A DNA stretch of 53,330 nt, taken from contig CAMMWP010000009.1 of the NCBI GenBank assembly GCA_946500615.1, forward strand, positions 1 to 53,330. The letters run 5' to 3'. The DNA is from an uncultured Clostridium sp. GTDB taxonomy: Bacteria; Bacillota; Clostridia; TANB77; CAG-508. The notes beneath the pieces were generated by a model that searched no databases, was not told the origin of the DNA, and saw nothing but the letters and a program-made list of their open reading frames with translations. How positions within the stretch are numbered: position 1 is the first letter of the stretch; the number at the start of each line of letters is the position of its first letter. Below, piece after piece: positions 40,584-48,345 of the stretch. A program made the position numbers and the translations under genes.

Positions 40584-41789
40584 ATGGAAAAAGTACTTAA
40601 TAAATTAAGAAACGAAAATAAAGTATTACTCATATTAGCATTTTTTAGTATATCAAAAGGACTGTGGGAAAATTTTAGACAATTATGGCTTCAAGATAAT
40701 AATTTGAATGTAACAGAAATTAGTCAAGTACTTGGAACAGCCACACTTTGCTGTGTTATTATATTAATAATTTTAGCAAAGCAATTATCATTAAATAGAA
40801 TTCAAAAAGTAATAAGTATATCTATTTTTATAAAAATAATAAGTTTAATTGCTCTTTATTTGTTAAATCACACAAATGATAATATTTTAATTAATTTATT
40901 TATAATACTAGATACCATATGTGAAAAAATAATTATCATCAGTATCTATCCTTTTATTGTTAGTATAAAGAAAAGTGATAAATTATATAGTAAAAGAAAA
41001 TTAGTAGAATATTTATTTTCAGATATAGGGATTTTAATAGGTGGAATACTTATTGGAAGAACAATAGGAGCGATACTCATTAACTATAATATATGTTTAT
41101 TGATATCTGTTATATTTTTAATTCTAGCATTTACTATAGTAATACATATAAAGAATGTACGAATGACAGGAGAAAAAATAGAGTTAAAAAAGACACTTCA
41201 ATACATAATCAAAGATAAAATTGTTGCAATCTATTTATTGGATTATTTATTAGCAAATATAGCTATGTATACAGGTTTAGGATTAAAAATGTTGATGCTT
41301 ACAAATGGCTTAGATTTTTCAGATAGAGAGGCAACAAACTTTTTGTTAGCAGCAGGCCTTATTGCTGATGTGATTGGTATAATGGCACTAAAATATTTTA
41401 CACCTAAAAATGATTATTTAACAATAACTATAAAATTTGGCATAAGAATGGCTTTATATTGGATAGCGTATATTTCAAATGATGTTACATTATGTCTAAT
41501 AGCAATTACTTGGTCAATATTGATTTCAACAGCATATGAAAATATAACAGATGCACCATATATAAACAGAATAAAAAATGAATATCAAATGCTTTTTACA
41601 AATATACGATATACAGTAGGATTGATTGGAACATCTGTTGGTTTGTATTTTGCAGGTGTTATGTATAATTATGGAATAGCATATAATCTTGGATTGTCAG
41701 CATTTTTCATGGTATTTCAAATTTTGTTAGCATATTATTTGATATATTTGAGAAAAAAAGAAAATTTTATGAAGGATACAGAAAAATAG
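40584..41789 (+). CDS. MFS-like transporter
   Basis: 401 aa from ATG 40584, nine bases after GGAG (the ATG at 40569 overlaps that site). Twelve hydrophobic segments. N-terminal part FFSISKGLWENFRQLWLQ and the loop YSKRKLVEYLFSDIGILIGG after helix 4-5 fit major facilitator proteins of Firmicutes. No substrate motif. Solitary gene. Confidence 0.75.
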   Translation: MEKVLNKLRNENKVLLILAFFSISKGLWENFRQLWLQDNNLNVTEISQVLGTATLCCVIILIILAKQLSLNRIQKVISISIFIKIISLIALYLLNHTNDNILINLFIILDTICEKIIIISIYPFIVSIKKSDKLYSKRKLVEYLFSDIGILIGGILIGRTIGAILINYNICLLISVIFLILAFTIVIHIKNVRMTGEKIELKKTLQYIIKDKIVAIYLLDYLLANIAMYTGLGLKMLMLTNGLDFSDREATNFLLAAGLIADVIGIMALKYFTPKNDYLTITIKFGIRMALYWIAYISNDVTLCLIAITWSILISTAYENITDAPYINRIKNEYQMLFTNIRYTVGLIGTSVGLYFAGVMYNYGIAYNLGLSAFFMVFQILLAYYLIYLRKKENFMKDTEK

Positions 41790-41829
41790 TTTGATACAGT
41801 TCAGTATCTGAGTTAATATATATTATATA

Positions 41830-41858
41830 GAGGTCGCAAATTGCGACCTCTAAAAACA
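41830..41858. terminator. Hairpin after the MFS gene
   Basis: AGAGGTCGCAA-ATTGCGACCTCT, perfect stem, with AAAAAC to the right; it would give a T run on the reverse strand only, so terminator function for the plus strand is uncertain. Confidence 0.5.
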
Positions 41859-41936
41859 TGTATAAAATACGACCAAAAATTTCCATAGAAAAATATATAA
41901 AAGCATGCTAACATAGTAGTAGAGGTGATAAAATAT

Positions 41937-43187
41937 ATGAGAATGCTAAAAAAATATGGAGATTCATTATTAATAAAGGAACTAAAAGCAAGTTTCCACT
42001 TCTTTATAAAAGAAGCAAATACAGACTTAAAAAGTAAAGGATATGGATTAATAAGAGATAAAGACATGTATGCAGATGATATTGCCAGTATTGCATCTGT
42101 TGGATATGGATTAGCAGCATTAGTTATTGGTGTCAACAGAAATTGGATTTCATATCCACAAGCATATAAAAGAGCAAGTAAAACATTAGATACCTTTTTA
42201 AATTATGTAGAAGGGAAAAATGGATTTTATTATCATTTTGTAAATATTTATACAGGAAAAAGGGAATGGAATTGTGAAATCTCCATTATTGATACAGCCA
42301 TTTTTATATGTGGTGCTATATTAGCAGGAGAATATTTTAGAGGAAAAATAAAGCAAAAAGCAGAAGAATTATATAAAAAGATCAACTGGGAATGGTATCG
42401 AAATAAAGAAAATAATTATTTTTATATGGGATATAAACCAGAAACAGGATTTTGGGGACACTGGGATATGTATGCCGAACAACTGATGTTATACATTTTA
42501 GGAGTAGCTTCTCCAACTCATCCAATTAATAAGAGTATGTATGATGATATAAAAAAAGAAAAATCTACTTATGAGGGAATAGAAAACATTATTTATACAT
42601 ATTGTGGAACATTATTTACATATCAATTTTCTCATGCATGGATAGACTTTAGGGATAGAGAAGATGAAAATGGAATCGATTGGTTTGAAAATTCTAAAAA
42701 AGCAACAATAGCAAATAGAATATATTGTATAAAAAATAAAGACAAATATAAAACATTTAGTGAAAATTCATGGGGACTAACAGCTTGTGTAGGACCAAAT
42801 GGATATTCTGGAGGATATGGAGCAATGCCAGCATTGGCAGATGTAGACGAACAAAATGATGGAACAGTTAGCCCATGTGGTCCAGCAGGTTCTATAGTAT
42901 TTACGCCAGAATTAAGTATAAAAGCATTAGAAAATTTTTACAACCATTATCCCAAATTGTGGGGAAAATATGGTTTTATAGATGGATATAATTTAGAAAA
43001 TGGAGAGTGGTATTCAAAAGAAGTGATTGGGATTGATAAAGGCATATCTATGATGATGATAGAAAATTATTTATCACAATTACTATGGAAGCAGTTTATG
43101 AAAAATGAATATGTACAAAAAGGATTAGAAAAGTTAAAAATTAGCAAAAAGAATAAAGAGAAAACAACAAAAGAAATGTATATATAA
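41937..43187 (+). CDS. Glucoamylase-like/GH144-type glycoside hydrolase, no signal peptide
   Basis: 416 aa from ATG 41937 (AGAGGTG upstream; the GTG at 41925 overlaps it). The (alpha/alpha)6-barrel family PF10091 pattern is visible: FFIKEANTDLKSKGYGLIRD, ASIASVGYGLAALVIGV, GFYYHFVNIYTGKREWNCEI, SIIDTAIFICGAILAGEYF, MGYKPETGFWGHWDMYAEQL, FTYQFSHAWIDFRD, SENSWGLTACVGPNGYSGGY and CGPAGSIVFTPE. Members include endo-beta-1,2-glucanases (GH144). No signal peptide is present, so it acts in the cytoplasm or on an imported oligosaccharide; the MFS gene upstream could supply it, which is speculation. Confidence 0.82.
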   Translation: MRMLKKYGDSLLIKELKASFHFFIKEANTDLKSKGYGLIRDKDMYADDIASIASVGYGLAALVIGVNRNWISYPQAYKRASKTLDTFLNYVEGKNGFYYHFVNIYTGKREWNCEISIIDTAIFICGAILAGEYFRGKIKQKAEELYKKINWEWYRNKENNYFYMGYKPETGFWGHWDMYAEQLMLYILGVASPTHPINKSMYDDIKKEKSTYEGIENIIYTYCGTLFTYQFSHAWIDFRDREDENGIDWFENSKKATIANRIYCIKNKDKYKTFSENSWGLTACVGPNGYSGGYGAMPALADVDEQNDGTVSPCGPAGSIVFTPELSIKALENFYNHYPKLWGKYGFIDGYNLENGEWYSKEVIGIDKGISMMMIENYLSQLLWKQFMKNEYVQKGLEKLKISKKNKEKTTKEMYI

Positions 43188-43258
43188 AATTTTACAGATA
43201 TAAAGTAATTAATTTTTCATAAACAACCTAACATTATATTGAACTGATAAAATTATTT

Positions 43259-43482
43259 GTTATCGTTCAGACCTTCCCATTTGAGAGTAATTGTATGTTA
43301 AGGTTCTCGGCTACCCTCCAATTCCCGTTTAAGAAATTCTAATATCTAAATCGTAACGATACCCGAAAACAGGACCCTTTACGACTTATATATAAGAATT
43401 TCTAAAACGATTCCGGTCGCATTCGAACGCATAAAAAATATATCATACAGTTACTCTCAAATAGGAAGATCTGAACAGAAAC
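43259..43482. repeat. Family A palindromic element, copy A3 (imperfect arms)
   Basis: Left arm GTTATCGTTCAGACCTTCCC, ATTTGAGAGTAATTGTATG, core CTCGGCTACCCTCCAATTCC ... TTCCGGTCGCATTC, right arm ending TCTCAAATAGGAAGATCTGA ACAGAAAC. The left arm lacks the AT-rich inner part that the right arm keeps, and the outer bases no longer pair, so this copy is decaying. The core is as well conserved as in A1 and A2. It accounts for most of the gene-free stretch 43188-43596. Confidence 0.85.
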
Positions 43483-43521
43483 AAAAATAAACTCAAAAAT
43501 GGCTTAAAATCAACAAATCCC

Positions 43522-43550
43522 TTGATTTTTATTATAAAATGTAGTAAAAT
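43522..43550 (+). promoter_or_regulatory. Sigma-A promoter of efp
   Basis: TTGATT (43522), 17-bp spacer, TAAAAT (43545). Confidence 0.6.
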
Positions 43551-43596
43551 ATATAAAGTTTTGAAAAGTATTTGAAAAATGAAAGGAGAAATGAAA

Positions 43597-44163
43597 ATGG
43601 CATCAGTATATTCAGCAGGAGATTTTAGAAATGGAACAACCTTTGAAATGGAGGGAAATGTATATAGAATCGTTGAATTTCAACATGTAAAACCGGGAAA
43701 AGGTTCTGCATTTGTAAGAACAAAATTAAAAAATGTAATAACAGGGGCAACATTAGAAAAAACATTTAACCCATCAGATAAATTCCCAGCAGCACAAATT
43801 GAAAAGAAAACAATGCAATATTTATATAATGATGGAGGGCTATATTACTTCATGGATAATGAAACATATGACCAAATACCATTAAATGAAGAACAAATAG
43901 GGGATTGCTTAAAATACTTAAAAGAAAATATGGAAGTAACGATTCTTTCATATAAAGGAAATGTATTTGCGGTAGAACCACCAATATTTGTAGAGTTAGA
44001 AGTTACATATACTGAACCCGGATTTAGTGGAAATACAACAACAACTTCAGGAAAACCAGCGAAACTAGAAACAGGTTTAGAAATTCAAGTACCATTATTC
44101 GTTGAAATTGGAGATGTTTTAAGAATTGATACAAGAACAGGCGAATATATGGAAAGAGTATAA
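43597..44163 (+). CDS. efp: Elongation factor P
   Basis: 188 aa from ATG 43597, eight bases after AAAGGAGA; two earlier in-frame ATGs (43579, 43591) lie before or at that site. EF-P three-domain layout: KOW-like domain I with the loop [17 protein letters not shown] (Lys35 at the tip that enters the peptidyl-transferase centre), domain II, and the C-terminal signature [24 protein letters not shown]. It relieves ribosome stalling at polyproline. Followed after 15 bp by a CD1247-type gene. Confidence 0.97.
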   Translation: MASVYSAGDFRNGTTFEMEGNVYRIVEFQHVKPGKGSAFVRTKLKNVITGATLEKTFNPSDKFPAAQIEKKTMQYLYNDGGLYYFMDNETYDQIPLNEEQIGDCLKYLKENMEVTILSYKGNVFAVEPPIFVELEVTYTEPGFSGNTTTTSGKPAKLETGLEIQVPLFVEIGDVLRIDTRTGEYMERV

Positions 44164-44178
44164 GAAAGGTGAATCTTA

Positions 44179-44724
44179 ATGGCTAAACTTAGAGAAGAAT
44201 ATAAAAAATTTTTAGAAGACATAGAAAATAATTTAAAAAACAAAGAAGACTTGGACTATGTAAAAGTAAGATTTTCAATGTTTGTAGATAAGGTTATTGA
44301 CGAAATGGATATGCTTATTGATTATAAAACACAAACAATGAAAGATTTAGAAGAAAAACAAAAAGAAATTGATGAGAAAATGAATAAAATGCAACAAATT
44401 ATTGATAATATCGAGAAAGATATCTATTCAGAAGAAGGATTTGATTTTGAAATTATCTGTCCATATTGTGATAATCAATTTGTAATAGATGTTGATGAAG
44501 ATAAAACAGAAGTAGAATGTCCAGTTTGTAATAATATTATTGAATTAGATTGGTCTGGCGATGTAGAAGAAGATACAGATTGTAATGGAAGTTGTTCTGG
44601 ATGTCATGGATGTGATGAGGAAAAACAAGAACAGTCACAAGAACAACCGACAGAGGAAAAACCATCTACTAAAAATACAGATAAAAAGGAAAAGCCACAA
44701 GAAAATAATGATGATGATATGTAA
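44179..44724 (+). CDS. CD1247-type coiled-coil zinc-ribbon protein
   Basis: 181 aa. N-terminal coiled coil (residues ~1-85), a zinc ribbon with CPYC and CPVC (residues ~94-118: IICPYCDNQFVIDVD ... VECPVCNNIIELDW), an acidic region with a Cys/Gly cluster CNGSCSGCHGCDEE, and a disordered Glu/Gln/Lys tail. It resembles the CD1247 N-terminal domain family, which often sits directly after efp in Clostridia. Function unknown. Ribosome binding site AAAGGTG. Confidence 0.8.
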   Translation: MAKLREEYKKFLEDIENNLKNKEDLDYVKVRFSMFVDKVIDEMDMLIDYKTQTMKDLEEKQKEIDEKMNKMQQIIDNIEKDIYSEEGFDFEIICPYCDNQFVIDVDEDKTEVECPVCNNIIELDWSGDVEEDTDCNGSCSGCHGCDEEKQEQSQEQPTEEKPSTKNTDKKEKPQENNDDDM

Positions 44725-44733
44725 ATAAAGCGG

Positions 44734-44774
44734 AAAAGTACCATATATGGGCAAAACCATGGTGGTACTTTTTA
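44734..44774 (+). terminator. Terminator of the efp operon
   Basis: AAAAGTACCA ... TGGTACTTTTT stem with T tract, 10 bp after the stop. Confidence 0.75.
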
Positions 44775-44839
44775 TGCTATAGGAATTTGTTCGTCTATGT
44801 TTCAAGATGTAAAAAATGTAGTAATAGTACATGTTAAAT

Positions 44840-45433
44840 TTAGAAAAAATTTAAAGGATTTTGATAAACGCCATCTATACGAATACCTAGATGAAGGTGC
44901 GTACCGGTCGTGGCACCATTTGTAGGTTTTCCATTAGAATCTGTATATATATTGCCTTTTACACCATAAACATATTTAGGACCAACATATCCAATTACTT
45001 GTCCTTGTTTTACGACATCTCCTACTTTTACAATATAGTTTGGAGAACAATGACAATAAGTAATTCGGTAATTTTCAAAAGACAGTGTAATGGTGTATCC
45101 ACCAGCACCTAGAAATTGGGTAAATGTAATTGTCCCGTCTGCTACAGCAATAAATTGGGTGCCTTCTGGTGCAGGAATATCAATACCAGAGTGAGAAGAA
45201 GAAGCACCAGAAGTGGGAGAGACTCTTTTTCCAAAATAGGAACTGATTCGAGTGTATCCGGGAAGTGGCCATACAAAACCATTAGGATTTGTAGAGATAA
45301 TTTCAGAGTGTATTGTGTTTTCATAATAAATACCATTTGAACTTATCATAGGACTAAAAAAGATGCTAATAAATAAAATTAAAAAAATAAGGATGTAAAT
45401 AAAGGATTTAATATTTTGAAAAATAAAACTCAC
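44840..45433 (-). CDS. Membrane-anchored M23 family metallopeptidase
   Basis: 197 aa, reverse strand. One N-terminal helix (FIYILIFLILFISIFFSPMI), then an LytM/M23 domain: first zinc ligands in SSHSGIDIPAPEGT (H-x3-D) and last in HLHLGI, with SSYFGKRVSP before them. It hydrolyses peptidoglycan cross-bridges or stem peptides outside the membrane. The annotated start is GTG at 45433 inside AGGTGAG; an ATT codon seven bases later would be better spaced from AGGTG, so the exact start is unclear. Converges with the efp operon. Confidence 0.88.
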   Translation of the reverse strand: MSFIFQNIKSFIYILIFLILFISIFFSPMISSNGIYYENTIHSEIISTNPNGFVWPLPGYTRISSYFGKRVSPTSGASSSHSGIDIPAPEGTQFIAVADGTITFTQFLGAGGYTITLSFENYRITYCHCSPNYIVKVGDVVKQGQVIGYVGPKYVYGVKGNIYTDSNGKPTNGATTGTHLHLGIRIDGVYQNPLNFF

Positions 45434-45539
45434 CTCGTAAAAAAATGTATTTTAAATCTGTATTTTGAAAATAAAAAAGTAATAATTAGAATTGTGATAA
45501 AAATATTTTTAGTTGATTTGTCAAACAAACCAGAACTTT

Positions 45540-45652
45540 GAGTTGCGAAACTTAAAAGTTGTAAGGTGTTTCTTTTGAAAATAAAACTTATTTATTTTCA
45601 CTTTGCGCTTGCGTAACTTAAAGTTTCATATTGTTTCCTAATATATAAAAAT
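45540..45652 (-). repeat. Family B MITE-like repeat, copy B5 (reverse)
   Basis: TTTCTTTTGAAAATAAAACT, TATTTATTTTCACTTTGCGC, TTGCGTAACTTAAAGTTTCA, TATTGTTTCCTAATATATAA; the right end continues into the terminator of tRNA-Trp, and the left side carries a duplicated GCGAAACTTAAAAGTT stretch. Confidence 0.7.
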
Positions 45653-45686
45653 GGAAACCTTGAAACTGTTACACAGTCTGGTTTCC
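45645..45686 (-). terminator. Terminator of tRNA-Trp
   Basis: On the reverse strand GGAAACC ... GGTTTCC with an inner ACTGT/ACAGT stem, followed by ATTTTTATA, 8 bases after the CCA end. Confidence 0.75.
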
Positions 45687-45693
45687 GTTTTTG

Positions 45694-45768
45694 TGGCAGG
45701 GGTAGAAGGATTCGAACCCTCACAGGCGGTTTTGGAGACCGATGTGCTACCATTAACACTATACCCCT
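45694..45768 (-). tRNA. tRNA-Trp (CCA anticodon)
   Basis: Reverse strand cloverleaf: acceptor AGGGGTA/TACCCCT, D-arm GTGTTAATGGTAGCAC, anticodon loop CTCCAAA (anticodon CCA), T-arm GAGGG-TTCGAAT-CCTTC, discriminator G and genome-encoded CCA. The 27-43 pair is a T-C mismatch. A possible promoter (TTGATA, 17 bp, TAATAT) lies upstream at about 45800-45830. Divergent from the glyS T-box leader. Confidence 0.95.
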
Positions 45769-45845
45769 ATATTTTTATGACAATTATTATATTAGCATAA
45801 AAAATATATTTTATCAATATTTTTTGGAATATTTTTAGAAAAATA

Positions 45846-45874
45846 TTGACTTTTTTCATAAAGGATAATAAAAT
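45846..45874 (+). promoter_or_regulatory. Sigma-A promoter of the T-box/glyS transcript
   Basis: TTGACT (45846), 17-bp spacer, TAAAAT (45869). Confidence 0.7.
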
Positions 45875-45881
45875 ATATGAA

Positions 45882-46090
45882 ATATATATCTGCTGTGATG
45901 AAGAAAAAATGCGAGAATATTCGTTTTTAGAGAGTTGGTGATGGTGGGATACCAATATTGGATACGCATGGGGAACTTTGGAGCGGATTTTAATGAAGGT
46001 GCTTAAAACTTTTTGGTTTTAGGAATTAGGGTGGAAACGCGGAATATGACTTTCGTCCCTAGCTATGCTAGGTTGGATGGAAGTTTTTTT
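45882..46090 (+). promoter_or_regulatory. T-box riboswitch for glycine
   Basis: Stem I base ATGCG/CGCAT (about 45910 and 45965), AGAGAG (45930), GGTGATGGTG region, specifier-position triplet GGA (45961-45963, Gly codon), then the antiterminator consensus TAGGGTGGAAACGCGG (46027-46042) whose GGTG-type bulge reads the uncharged tRNA 3' end, and the terminator 46049-46090 (ACTTTCGTCCCTAGC / GCTAGGTTGGATGGAAGT plus a run of seven Ts). The gene downstream is glyS, agreeing with the specifier. Uncharged tRNA-Gly should permit read-through. Confidence 0.88.
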
Positions 46091-46094
46091 GTTT

Positions 46095-46217
46095 AAATCG
46101 ATTAGCTTCAGCATCTTGCACATTTTTATTTCATTCATCAAACTTCGACGTATAAACATACGCCTTCAGCTTGATAAATTTCATAAAAATGCACAATATA
46201 CTAAATCTAATCGATTT
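46095..46217. repeat. Family F palindrome 1 in the glyS leader
   Basis: AAATCGATTAG (46095) and CTAATCGATTT (ending 46217) close a ~123-bp palindrome; inside, CTTGCACATTTTTATTTCAT and ATCAA pair with TTGATAAATTTCATAAAAAT GCACAA. The tip carries CGTAT/ATACG and CTTCGAC. Located between the T-box terminator and glyS. Confidence 0.65.
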
Positions 46218-46218
46218 A

Positions 46219-46420
46219 GTGAATAGATGAAGCTTCAGCATCTTGCACATTTTTATTTCATTCATCAAACTTCGACTGCAATTTATTTTCAAACCTCGAT
46301 GTACAAAATGTACACCTTCGGCTTGAGAATAAATCACAAAAATGCACTATATAATAAATGTAATCAATTTAATAATTAGATGAAAGATTTAACATCTTGC
46401 ACAAAAAAACTTTCATAATT
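46219..46420. repeat. Family F copies 2 and 3 (tandem) in the glyS leader
   Basis: AGCTTCAGCATCTTGCACAT TTTTATTTCATTCATCAAAC TTCGAC (46230-46276) repeats 46104-46150 exactly. It also has a complementary half (GAGAATAAATCACAAAAATG CAC) around a GTACA/TGTAC tip. A third start, AACATCTTGCACA, appears at about 46391. No ORF with support was found here. Together with the T-box this accounts for the 681-bp gene-free stretch. Confidence 0.6.
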
Positions 46421-46449
46421 TAGTAAATAATATTAAAGGAGGAAATGTT

Positions 46450-47832
46450 ATGTTAAAATCAATGGACACATTAGTAGCACTTTGTAAAAATAGGGGGTAT
46501 ATATATCCGGGATCAGAAATCTATGGAGGACTAGCAAATACATGGGATTATGGACCTTTAGGAAATGAATTGAAAAACAATATTAAATCTGCATGGAGAA
46601 AAAAATTCATACAGGAAAGTAAATACAATGTTGGATTAGATGCAGCAATTTTAATGAATCCAACAACATGGGTAGCATCAGGTCACGTAGGGGGATTTTC
46701 AGACCCATTAATTGATTGTAAAGAATGTAAAACAAGACACAGAGCAGATAAATTAATAGAAGAATGGGCACATGAACAAGGAAAAGATATGATTGCAGAT
46801 GGTATGTCAGATGAAGAATTAATAAACTTTATTAATGAAAATAAAATACCATGTCCAAATTGTGGAAAAACAAATTTCACAGATATTAGAAAATTTAATT
46901 TAATGTTTAAAACATTTCAAGGTGTAACAGAAGATAAAACAGCAGAAATTTATTTAAGACCAGAAACAGCACAAGGTATATTTGTAAACTTCAAAAATGT
47001 AATGAGAACAACTAGAAAGAAAATACCAATGGGAATAGCCCAAATAGGAAAAGCATTTAGAAACGAAATTACACCGGGAAACTTCACTTTTAGAACAAGA
47101 GAATTTGAACAAATGGAATTAGAATTTTTCTGTAAACCGGGAACAGATTTAGAATGGCATGCATACTGGAAAGAATTCTGTAGAAATTGGTTATTAAATC
47201 TAGGAATAAAAGAAGAAAATATCAGATTAAGAGATCATTCAAAAGAAGAACTATCACATTATAGTAATGCAACAACAGATATTGAATTTGCTTTCCCATT
47301 TGGATGGGGAGAATTATGGGGAATTGCTGATAGAACAGACTTTGACTTAAAAAGTCATATGAAAGTTTCAAAAGAAGATTTTGCCTATACAGATCCAGAA
47401 ACAAACGAAAAATATGTACCATATTGTATAGAGCCATCTTTAGGAGCAGACAGAGTGGCACTAGCATTTTTATGTAATAGTTATGAAGAAGAAGAAATTG
47501 GTGAAGGAGATACAAGAGTGGTGTTACATTTACATCCAGTATTAGCACCATTTAAAATAGCAGTGCTTCCATTGTCTAAAAAATTATCAGAGAAAGCACA
47601 AGAAGTACATGAAAAATTGTCAAAGAAATTTATGTGTGATTATGACGAAACAGGAAGTATCGGAAAGAGATATAGACGAGAAGATGAAATAGGTACACCA
47701 TATTGTTTAACAGTAGATTTTGATACACTTGAAGATAATGCAGTAACAATTCGAGATAGAGATACCATGGAACAAGTAAGAATTCCAATTGATGAAGTAG
47801 AAAGCTGGCTAGAAGGAAAATTAGAATTTTAA
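46450..47832 (+). CDS. glyS: Glycyl-tRNA synthetase (alpha-2 type)
   Basis: 460 aa class II enzyme. [20 protein letters not shown] start, [27 protein letters not shown] insertion with Cys pairs (CKEC, CPNC), motif 2 region [51 protein letters not shown], motif 3 [12 protein letters not shown] and an anticodon-binding domain ([20 protein letters not shown]). Charges tRNA-Gly. Controlled by the glycine T-box ~360 bp upstream; AAAGGAGG before ATG. Confidence 0.97.
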   Translation: MLKSMDTLVALCKNRGYIYPGSEIYGGLANTWDYGPLGNELKNNIKSAWRKKFIQESKYNVGLDAAILMNPTTWVASGHVGGFSDPLIDCKECKTRHRADKLIEEWAHEQGKDMIADGMSDEELINFINENKIPCPNCGKTNFTDIRKFNLMFKTFQGVTEDKTAEIYLRPETAQGIFVNFKNVMRTTRKKIPMGIAQIGKAFRNEITPGNFTFRTREFEQMELEFFCKPGTDLEWHAYWKEFCRNWLLNLGIKEENIRLRDHSKEELSHYSNATTDIEFAFPFGWGELWGIADRTDFDLKSHMKVSKEDFAYTDPETNEKYVPYCIEPSLGADRVALAFLCNSYEEEEIGEGDTRVVLHLHPVLAPFKIAVLPLSKKLSEKAQEVHEKLSKKFMCDYDETGSIGKRYRREDEIGTPYCLTVDFDTLEDNAVTIRDRDTMEQVRIPIDEVESWLEGKLEF

Positions 47833-47850
47833 AAATAATTAATAATAGGC

Positions 47851-47879
47851 TAGACTTTAAAGAATGCTTATGTTAAAAT
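47851..47879 (+). promoter_or_regulatory. Probable promoter of the 84-aa gene
   Basis: TAGACT (47851), 17-bp spacer, TAAAAT (47874). Confidence 0.45.
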
Positions 47880-47925
47880 AAAGTAAGATAAAAATGTAGT
47901 AAGTAGAATAAAGGAGGACTTAAAA

Positions 47926-48180
47926 ATGATTGGTAGGTTACGGGCAATAAACGGGTTTGAAATTATTAGAGAAAGCAGAGAAATTAAAATTATCTACACG
48001 ATTAATGGTGTATTTTTTACACAATCGATATACGAGCACGAGCAGATAAGTGAAAATAAAATAGAAGAAGTTCGTGAAGTGCTTGAAAAATACACAAGTA
48101 TTAACAGGCAGGCTAAATCTATGAAGGAAGTAATTCCATTACCAACGATGCTTGTAGCAGTAAAAAAAATCATATCATAA
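47926..48180 (+). CDS. Hypothetical 84-aa protein
   Basis: MIGRLRAINGFEIIRESREI then KIIYTINGVFFTQSIYEHEQ: a short beta-rich N-terminal half and a helical C-terminal half. AAGGAGG eight bases before ATG and a strong terminator after the stop support expression. Codons such as CGG, GGG, CGT and CAG are less AT-biased than in neighbouring genes. No family recognised. Confidence 0.62.
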   Translation: MIGRLRAINGFEIIRESREIKIIYTINGVFFTQSIYEHEQISENKIEEVREVLEKYTSINRQAKSMKEVIPLPTMLVAVKKIIS

Positions 48181-48200
48181 GAGCAAATTGCTAGAGATAA

Positions 48201-48240
48201 GGGGAAGAACCATAAAAGTTTAAGGTTCTTCCCATCACTT
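48201..48240 (+). terminator. Terminator of the 84-aa gene
   Basis: GGGAAGAACC ... GGTTCTTCCC, perfect 10-bp stem, followed by ATCACTTTTA. Confidence 0.65.
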
Positions 48241-48345
48241 TTATACAATATATTAAAAAAAGAAACAGTCATGTTTCAATATATTTTGTAGTATTGTAGA
48301 ATTATTATAGGCTAAATAAAGAATTAATAAAAAGGAAGAGAAAAG

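Noticed and set aside
41830..41858. Integron attC-like site or operator
   Set aside because: A simple perfect 11-bp hairpin with no R/L box structure; more likely a terminator-like hairpin.
46095..46420. CRISPR-like array in the glyS leader
   Set aside because: Only two or three long units, each palindromic over its full length, with no uniform spacers and no cas genes.
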